Source: Phoronis ovalis (Eukaryota > Phoronida > Phoronidae). Taken from it: a stretch of 12,341 bases of DNA. Below, one piece after another: positions 6,774-12,341 of this stretch. Numbering within the stretch: position 1 is the stretch's first letter; each line of letters starts with the position of its first letter. The stretch spans positions 1 through 12,341 of the forward strand of contig JAOXYB010045914.1 of NCBI GenBank assembly GCA_028565635.1, written 5' to 3'. A program made the position numbers and the translations under genes. The notes beneath the pieces were generated by a model. It made no database searches. It was not told the origin of the DNA and saw only the letters and a program-made list of their open reading frames with translations.

Positions 6774-9318
6774 GTAGAGAAACATGTTTGGATATTTAAA
6801 TAAATAAATACAACATGATGGATTTGGATAGTATCTTTGGCATGACAGATTTGAAATTTGCATTAACATCCTGAGCTATTGGTAGCAGTTAAATTTTAAT
6901 GTGAAGATTATATACTGCACATAAAATGTACTACCTGCCTGGTACATTTGTAGTTTCAATTTTGAAAGAAATTTACCAAATTAGAGATCATGATATTTGC
7001 ATGTTCATCAAAAAGATAATTTCTTAAGCCAAACATATTACACAGTGTGATTTATTTGATATATTAAATATCAAAATAATTAATTGATGTTTTAAAAATC
7101 AAAATTATCTTTTTAACTTTTCAGATAAATGATCCTGATCCATGGATTTGGATTGTAAGTATTATGCTCGCTCAATTGAATTTCATGTACATATTTGGTA
7201 TAGGAAATCTAATACCAAATTCATAACAAAATTTAAGTAAAATAATCACAAAATCTTTGCAAAGGTTACGCTTTGAAAGATGCAACTTTTAGTGAAGTTT
7301 TATTAAAATATTATTAATTAAAAACAAATATTATATTGTTTTTCAGCCAATCTATGTGATTCCAGCTTTACTTACTGTTTCTGCCACAATAAAAACAAAC
7401 ATATCAGGTTTGTATAAAGAGGAAACAAGATTATTGCTATGATGAACGTTGGTTCTTTTGTCAGACTTTAAAATTCAAAAAGTGCAAGAACCTTGTGAAA
7501 TTATATTGCATTTCCTGGCTGCCATATGTCGTCATTGCTACCTGAGCATCCCTAGTCATTGTCTCAGAAAATAAAACTTTCAATATTTTCATTACTGAAC
7601 GTGTATACCATATCATTCATAAGTGAGAGTATTGCCTTAAAATGATGGTACATCATTACATATTTTTTTATTTCATTCTATATGTGAAATTGCCAAGAAC
7701 TATTGAAATTGCGTTTTTCCTTTCTGATTTTTCTTTGAAATAGAAAACCATGTGTGGAGAATCATTTGCCATATTCATCTGGTGCTGTGCATGTTGGGAA
7801 GTGTTTATGTAATAGCACAAGTGATAGGATTATTGAAACAAGAAATGGTTAATCCTTTAGTGCATGAAGAAGGAAGGTAAAATGTCCCTATTTAATTTAT
7901 CATATTAATTTGTTTATGCCTTTTTAAATAATCCATTCAATGCAGCATCTGTCACCATTGATACTACCTTATGTAGGCAATTTTAGGCCTCTTTGAACAT
8001 AAAGGCAAATAGTCGGTCACTTTTGCAAAAAGTAAGTAGTCAGATTAACTTAACCAGGTGTGAAATGTTACCTGAAATGTACAGTATAGTACTATTTTGA
8101 TGCATCTATGTTAGTGTCACATTTCTCAGCGGTTGGTTATTACAGTTCCAAGGTTTGTTAAAGTTTCTGTTTAGTATTCATTTGTTAATTGATGTTACTA
8201 AGCTGCCAACAAACTCAATCCTCAAAAAATAAATCTATTTTATATCTTAGAGTCTTGCGTTGTTACTACTGGACTTACATCCACCACAGGATATTTAGAG
8301 AAAATATGACATTTGTGGGTTAAATGATTATTATATAAATGTCAGCTTTTTCAAAATACTAATTCATCAACTGATAAAATTTCATTAATTTTACATTTTC
8401 CATATTTATAAAATAAATGCTTTAGAGAAACTTATATTCTAAGTAATTTATTTTGCAATAAGATATACCACTTTTTCCCCAGAAATTTGAAAACTGGACT
8501 AAGAAAGGGTCCTATTAAAAGTATTAACTGAATATGACCAGTGGCATTTTTATTTTTCTAATGACTTGCACTTGTCTTTCTTTTAATGTTTACATGTTTC
8601 CCAAAGTTGTAATTATCTGATATATGATTGTTCCACTAATTTAACCTGACTGCTTATAAATGATGATACTTTATTATATTTTGTAGAGAGTTGGCTGGGT
8701 TATTTATAGTGATAATATGGTTACTAACAATTAGAAGTACTAAAATAGATGGGTATGCTACATTTTCTTATTTGAACTGTCAAACATATTTTAATTCTGC
8801 AAAATACATATTTGTATTTAGCAAAATTTTGATGGAATTAATAATTTGTTGTCATGTAGTTTTTACATCTCATATTTAACAAAATGGCTTTTTTTTAGTA
8901 ATCTCATATTCTGAAGTTAACTTGTTTCATTATACGGTTTAAAGCAAAAAAATAATTACAGTACTAGAAGTATAGAAATCCCAGAGGAAACTAAACTGAG
9001 AATTGAGAAATGATTAGTGTTTTTTTTGAATTTTTTCTGTTCATGGTTGTAATATTGACCATTCGGAAATGAATTACTTTATATTTTAGTGTAAACAATG
9101 ATTTTGCTCTGACTTAATTTTTATCACATTTTTGTTGTAGATTTGACCCAAGCACTGACAATATTGCTGCCACAATGATCCTTACCAGTGTTCTAGCTAT
9201 AGTACCACTCATAGTGTGGGCTACGTGCTTCACAGAAAATGGACCACAGCGTTTTGGTCACTGTAAAGATATGTTTGCAGAATTTAAGTCAAACATTGCC
9301 AATGAAAAACCCTTTTAA
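6636..9318 (+). CDS. TMEM220: TMEM220-family multi-pass membrane protein (6 exons; first coding exon not found)
   Basis: Exons 6636-6773, 7125-7154, 7347-7407, 7744-7876, 8687-8752 and 9141-9318 join to 606 nt (201 residues plus stop), with phases 0,0,1,2,2 at the junctions. Family hallmarks appear in order: SAFVQINDPDPW after the first membrane helix, YVIPALLTV, ICHIHLVLCMLGSVYVIA, LVHEEGRELAGL and a final helix. Human TMEM220 has matching QVNDPD and HEEEGRELSGL motifs and is about 160 residues long, so this copy is somewhat longer at both ends. Hydrophobic helices fall at about residues 25-46, 55-73, 83-105, 122-137 and 150-168 of the recovered part. The protein is integral to a membrane and its biochemical role is not established. 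The recovered N-terminus has no ATG before helix 1, so a 5' exon ending in phase 0 is missing. Confidence 0.88.
7125..7154 (+). CDS. TMEM220: TMEM220-like exon B: 30-nt microexon
   Basis: Acceptor CTTTTCAG and donor ATT|GTAAGT enclose exactly ten codons, INDPDPWIWI, phase 0 on both sides. NDPD is the family signature following helix 1. Without this exon the motif is lost but the frame is kept. Confidence 0.88.
7347..7407 (+). CDS. TMEM220: TMEM220-like exon C: helix 2
   Basis: Acceptor TTTTTCAG and donor TCAG|GTTTGT. The exon encodes PIYVIPALLTVSATIKTNIS and ends in phase 1. The IPA(L/V)LTL-type motif is shared with human TMEM220. Confidence 0.85.
7744..7876 (+). CDS. TMEM220: TMEM220-like exon D: helix 3 and HEEGR motif
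   Basis: Acceptor GAAATAG and donor GGAAG|GTAAAA. The exon encodes ENHVWRIICHIHLVLCMLG, then a helix and NPLVHEEGR, phase 1 to phase 2. The HEEGR end joins directly to ELAGL in the next exon, rebuilding the HEEGREL(S/A)GL family motif across the junction. Confidence 0.9.
7877..8686 (+). other. TMEM220-like intron between exons D and E
   Basis: The longest intron of this gene (810 bp). I see only AT-rich sequence with no coding segment, hairpin array or clear repeat. Confidence 0.7.
8687..8752 (+). CDS. TMEM220: TMEM220-like exon E: helix 4
   Basis: Acceptor TTTTGTAG and donor GATGG|GTATGC. The 66-nt exon encodes ELAGLFIVIIWLLTIRSTKI, phase 2 to phase 2. The sequence remains open past the donor, but the downstream peptide is intron-like. 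Confidence 0.88.
9141..9318 (+). CDS. TMEM220: TMEM220-like exon F: helix 5, C-terminus and stop
   Basis: Acceptor TTGTTGTAG. The exon encodes FDPSTDNIAATMILTSVLAI, a hydrophobic helix, then a hydrophilic tail with FGHCKDMFAEFK, and stops with TAA at 9316-9318. The human protein has a similar late HCK motif. The tail continues about 20 residues past that Cys, longer than the human protein as I recall it. Confidence 0.88.
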
Positions 9319-9342
9319 ATAGAAAGTGCCAGATTAATTTCA

Positions 9343-9348
9343 AATAAA
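9343..9348 (+). terminator. Proximal poly(A) signal AATAAA
   Basis: A canonical hexamer 25 nt after the TMEM220-like stop codon. It is very close to the stop and would give an unusually short 3' UTR. Confidence 0.4.
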
Positions 9349-9701
9349 CACTGTATATTAAAATGATAGGTTACTCTACCAGCATTTACTTAATGTTATG
9401 CTAACATGCTGGAACATTAATTGTGCAATGACCTAGCTAATAATGATTGTATTTTTCATTTTTTAACCACATGCTCTTGTCTGTTGTATTTTTGTAAACA
9501 AAGTTGTTCTCAAAATATAATTTTAATCATTCTGTCCTGCCAGTGTTTTTAAGCAAGCTTCCTGAATGAGTCAACACAATAGAATAGCTGTGGTAGACAA
9601 TGATGAATTTCAGTTGTTATTAATATCTTAATGTTCATATTCTTGTTAAATGATATATATGTAGAAGGAGTTTGATCTTTATGAATTGTAAACATATATT
9701 T

Positions 9702-9707
9702 AATAAA
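9702..9707 (+). terminator. Distal poly(A) signal AATAAA
   Basis: A canonical hexamer about 385 nt after the stop. It is followed within 40 nt by a GT-rich element (ACTGTGTCTTTCTAGTGTC), as expected for a cleavage site. This is the better candidate for the main 3' end. Confidence 0.5.
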
Positions 9708-9719
9708 TGCAAAAATATT

Positions 9720-10600
9720 AGTATGAATTCATACATACACTGTGTCTTTCTAGTGTCATTTTTAAAAATAATGCAAAAACATACCTATCAACTTGAGTTA
9801 GCAAAATTTTGACTGTGCGATTGGATAAAACCAGGGAAATTTCTAACAATGGTAGACAATGGGCTTGGATCTGAGGAGAACTTAATGTACGGGACTTGTA
9901 CAGCCATGTCCAAATGTTTTCTTACTTGGTCACTGTTTAAAATAAGGAACGGTATATTTAGAAGGAAAAAAAATGATAGAAAAGAGAAGTTCAATAGTAT
10001 ATACGCTGATTATAAATTTTTGTGAACAACTGATATAAAGAACCATTAGTATAGGATTTGAGCAAGTCTACATCATAATTTTAAAAAAATACTTGGGGGT
10101 GATAATTATTAACTTCGTTTTACTTCTGGCGTGAATATTTTAAAAAAATTAAATCTATTGTTTGTGATATATAAGGCAGATTTTGAAGACTGCCAGTTTA
10201 ACAAAGAAAGTCAGCTTATTTGAGCGAAAATTTGTTGGTAATGTATTTTTTTTTTCAAAGGAAAAAACTTATTAACCTTAAACAAACAGTAAATTAATTT
10301 TGTTGGTCATATACCTAGAGAAATTTGTGCACTGTGTACCATCTTACTCAATGTGGAAACAATTATTGTGAAAGTCCTTGGCGAGAAATGTACTGGGCAT
10401 GGAACTATTATTGGAGGTGATCCGAAGTTTGTTTTGCGAGCCAAAATACTTATTAAAAATAATGTGGGGAAATATTACTAATAAATAGTACTATATTTCT
10501 TAAAACCCAATACGTCATCCAAAAAGAGCTAAACATAAGCAACTACACATAATAATGAATTAAAATGTGATTATCTCGTATTAATTCGAATGGGTCATCA
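9720..10600. other. AT-rich intergenic DNA, no gene recognised
   Basis: The only longer ORF (minus strand, 9788-9994, 68 codons) begins with a Phe/Leu-rich run from T-rich DNA and has no family likeness. A GGGGGTGATAATTATT string near 10095 and TATTATTGGAGGTGAT near 10407 echo the motif cluster at 10621-10705 and may be parts of one decayed element. Confidence 0.5.
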
Positions 10601-10620
10601 ACTCAAATTGCTGCCCTGTG

Positions 10621-10705
10621 GGCAATTATTAGAGAGGGGTGGGGCGATTATTGATTCAATTTAGTCACTATAGAAATGGCAATTATTAAAATAGAGGCGA
10701 TTATT
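10621..10705. repeat. Cluster of four GGCRATTATT motifs, probable degraded mobile-element end
   Basis: GGCAATTATT or GGCGATTATT occurs at 10621, 10643, 10678 and 10696, spaced 22, 35 and 18 bp, with a G-rich run (GAGAGGGGTGGGGCG) between the first two. Similar iterated strings of 'GGGGCGATTATT ... TTACRGTA' type are familiar from short non-autonomous repeats in invertebrate genomes. The segment ends near ATTACAGTA. No transposase sequence is seen. Confidence 0.45.
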
Positions 10706-11150
10706 AAAGAAATTACAGTACAGTTGATTTTTTTTACAAATCACTTCACCTGGTTTATAATTATCACATACCAAGATTATTTTTATTTTGCACTCTAAAA
10801 GTTTATAATTGGGAATAATTTTATCTGTAATTATAACTAGATTTTTTGTTATTGAGAATAATTTTGTCGTTGCCCATATCTTTATCGTAATCTAAAAGTT
10901 TGTAAGAATCATATGCCCATCCCAGAAACCGAACACCATAAGTAAAATTAAAGTAACACAGAAACAAAATAAAAATGCAATAAAATAACTAAATTTTGTG
11001 CAATAGTAATAAATATAGAAAATAAATGTCTGGATTTTGTTTTGTTTAATATTCTGGCGAAAGTCGATAATTTAACTCTTGTGGAAAGCACCTAATATGC
11101 AGCATTGCCTCGTCAGAGAGCTTAAAAATATTTTAATGGGTCAATTGCGA

Positions 11151-11164
11151 CCGCCAGATGGCGA
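11151..11164 (+). promoter_or_regulatory. CTCF-like motif
   Basis: CCGCCAGATGGCGA differs from the core CTCF consensus CCASYAGRKGGCRS at two positions. It lies in a small CG-containing patch within otherwise AT-rich DNA. It also contains a 5-bp inverted repeat (CGCCA/TGGCG) and an ATGGCG start-like context, so a translation start is an alternative reading. Confidence 0.3.
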
Positions 11165-11210
11165 AATTTTTCAATATGGTGGATAAGGCAAGTTTTGTTG
11201 TAGAAGGCTG
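11158..11210 (+). CDS. Possible first coding exon of a further plus-strand gene
   Basis: ATG at 11158 (context CCAGATGG, with G at +4) opens MAKFFNMVDKASFVVEG and runs to a donor-like CTG|GTAAAT, phase 2. The frame stops right after, as expected for an exon running into an intron. No convincing second exon was found: the acceptor at 11610 would create a stop in this phase. The peptide matches no family I know. It could be a chance ATG. Confidence 0.15.
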
Positions 11211-11243
11211 GTAAATTCTTTATTAATTTCAATGTCCTGTTAG

Positions 11244-11396
11244 CTAGATTATGACATCTGGAATAGAACCGAAGGTATTACAATGTAAACAACCACAGTA
11301 AACAAATCTAATAGTGATATGTGAATCCGCTGGCTGTAGTACTAGTAAGCTACAAAAGTTGATGGCGTCACTATCGTCATCATCCATAACTTGCAT
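11244..11396 (-). CDS. Unrecognised 50-codon ORF with acidic N-terminus
   Basis: MQVMDDDDSDAINFCSLL opens the ORF, followed by a Cys-containing tail and a stop. The Asp run could be the start of a real N-terminal exon, with a possible donor at CTA|GTACTA, or a by-product of a local CATCATC triplet run. No supporting context was found. Confidence 0.1.
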   Translation of the reverse strand: MQVMDDDDSDAINFCSLLVLQPADSHITIRFVYCGCLHCNTFGSIPDVII

Positions 11397-11951
11397 AAGG
11401 CATAATTCATATAATGATATAATTATATACTGATAAAAAGTGATATATAGTAATCGATACTAAATAAAATATAGATTTATAGGAATTAGGATTATGAGTT
11501 TTCCATAAAATTCAGTGACAATGGGAGGGATTGTTTATGAATTCCCCTTTCCGCTATTAATGTGTATTTAGCTTAATGTGGACATTGGACACTTTTATTT
11601 CGGCTTGTAGAAGGTGAAGGGATCAACATTATTCAAATATACATCTTTGAAGTTTGAGGTACTAACTACTAAACCAAGCCAGAACTGGCAGAAGTCCGGG
11701 TCGCGTGCTGTGTTTCGGGCAATACAATTGAAACTGAAATTCATTGAAGAGAGTCTACTCATGACTACAATTTTTTTGGCACATCAATTAGTGAATTACC
11801 CGATCAATTATCTCTGTTATATTGAGATTTCGTACTCTTAATATATATTATAAATATGTTATTTATTTTTTACTTTTTCTGTTTTAAGCTGGGATAGAGA
11901 CAATTCAAATTCCCACTAAAACGCTTAAAGCCTTGGATTATTAAATTCAGT

Positions 11952-12001
11952 TTATTAAATTCATGATTGTTTACCTTTATTAAATTCTTGATTGTTTACC
12001 T
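11952..12001. repeat. 25-bp direct tandem duplication
   Basis: Two adjacent copies of a 25-nt unit (TTATTAAATTC, A or T, then TGATTGTTTACCT) differ at one base. A further partial copy (TTATTAAATTCAG) lies at 11938-11950. Confidence 0.85.
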
Positions 12002-12180
12002 TTATTTATTCTCAATGTGACAGAGTTAGAACAAAAAACAGCTGATCTAAACAGATTATTTTTTTTGAAAACCATCAGATAATAAAATAAGCTATCAGCA
12101 GACACTATTTGGCTACTTCTACGTCACATTTTAAAGCGGAAATAGCCAAATTGTTTTAGGACACAACCTTTTCTTGACAG

Positions 12181-12341
12181 GTTGCAGGTTGTACAGAGCA
12201 TATAAGGGATCTATCCCGGGGATATAACTTCGATACACTCAGCTGGATATACCCTGTGAGACCCGGGGGGGTACTCAAGGTTTTTTGACTACGGGGATGT
12301 GCCGTGGAACCCAATCCAAAATTTTAGCTTGTGGTAGCAAA
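12181..12341. repeat. GC-richer dispersed-repeat-like block, cut by the window end
   Basis: Base composition changes sharply here, with GATCTATCCCGGGGATATA, GAGACCCGGGGGGGTACTC and GGGGATGTGCCGTGG. The run of G followed by GTACTC and a 'GACTACGGGGATGTGCCG' string resembles short repeats that I recall being abundant in marine invertebrate genomes. No open frame covers it and the right boundary is not seen. Confidence 0.45.

Noticed and set aside
7055-7075. Perfect 8-bp inverted repeat TTTGATAT/ATATCAAA
   Set aside because: Entirely AT-dominated and inside an intron; such palindromes are frequent by chance here.
11614-11841. Plus-strand ORF of 75 codons with an acceptor-like TTGTAG just upstream
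   Set aside because: Joining it to the candidate exon at 11158-11210 gives an immediate stop, and the peptide matches no family I recognise.
1-12341. Bacterial-type systems, CRISPR arrays, tRNA or rRNA genes
   Set aside because: No regularly spaced repeats, cloverleaf-like segments or rRNA stretches were seen, and the gene structure is clearly that of an animal nuclear genome.

Overview
The window is eukaryotic, and specifically metazoan. Coding sequence is split into short exons by 170-830 bp AT-rich introns. Every inferred junction obeys GT-AG, and the exon phases agree from one exon to the next. The protein families (a folate-receptor-like ectodomain, the VWA_N/VWA module of calcium-channel alpha2delta/CACHD1-type proteins, and TMEM220) are animal families. 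High AT content, small introns and scattered short repeats suggest a non-vertebrate, probably marine, animal; the phylum cannot be fixed from this sequence.

Left part (about 1-5293, minus strand): the 5' portion of a multi-exon membrane-protein gene that runs off the left edge. Seven exons (4279-5293, 3828-4014, 3502-3654, 2529-2717, 1462-1698, 909-1030, 522-640) join without a frame break into 674 codons. The large first exon encodes a signal peptide, a Cys-rich folate-receptor-like domain, two hydrophobic segments separated by a basic linker, and the start of the VWA_N region. Exons 2-4 complete VWA_N. Exons 4-7 carry a VWA domain with an intact MIDAS metal site. The rest of VWA, and the Cache domains and C-terminus expected of this family, would lie to the left of the window.

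Middle (5294-6635): the interval between two divergent genes. It contains a locally CpG-richer patch (about 5780-6090), a TATA-like box, and a 74-codon minus-strand ORF of unknown function with an AATAAA just after its stop. The first coding exon of the plus-strand gene probably lies here but could not be fixed.

Right of centre (6636-9318, plus strand): a TMEM220-family multi-pass membrane protein in six recognisable exons (6636-6773, 7125-7154, 7347-7407, 7744-7876, 8687-8752, 9141-9318), with a 30-nt microexon, a stop at 9316-9318 and polyadenylation signals downstream.

Right end (9319-12341): intergenic, AT-rich, with no confident gene. It holds repeat-like segments (a GGCRATTATT cluster at 10621-10705, a 25-bp tandem duplication at 11952-12001, a GC-richer dispersed-repeat-like block from about 12181 to the edge). 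A CTCF-like motif overlaps a possible first coding exon at 11158-11210.

The most noteworthy feature is the in-frame joining, inside one uninterrupted exon, of a folate-receptor-like ectodomain to an alpha2delta/CACHD1-like VWA protein, with two intervening hydrophobic segments that would put both ligand-binding modules outside the cell.
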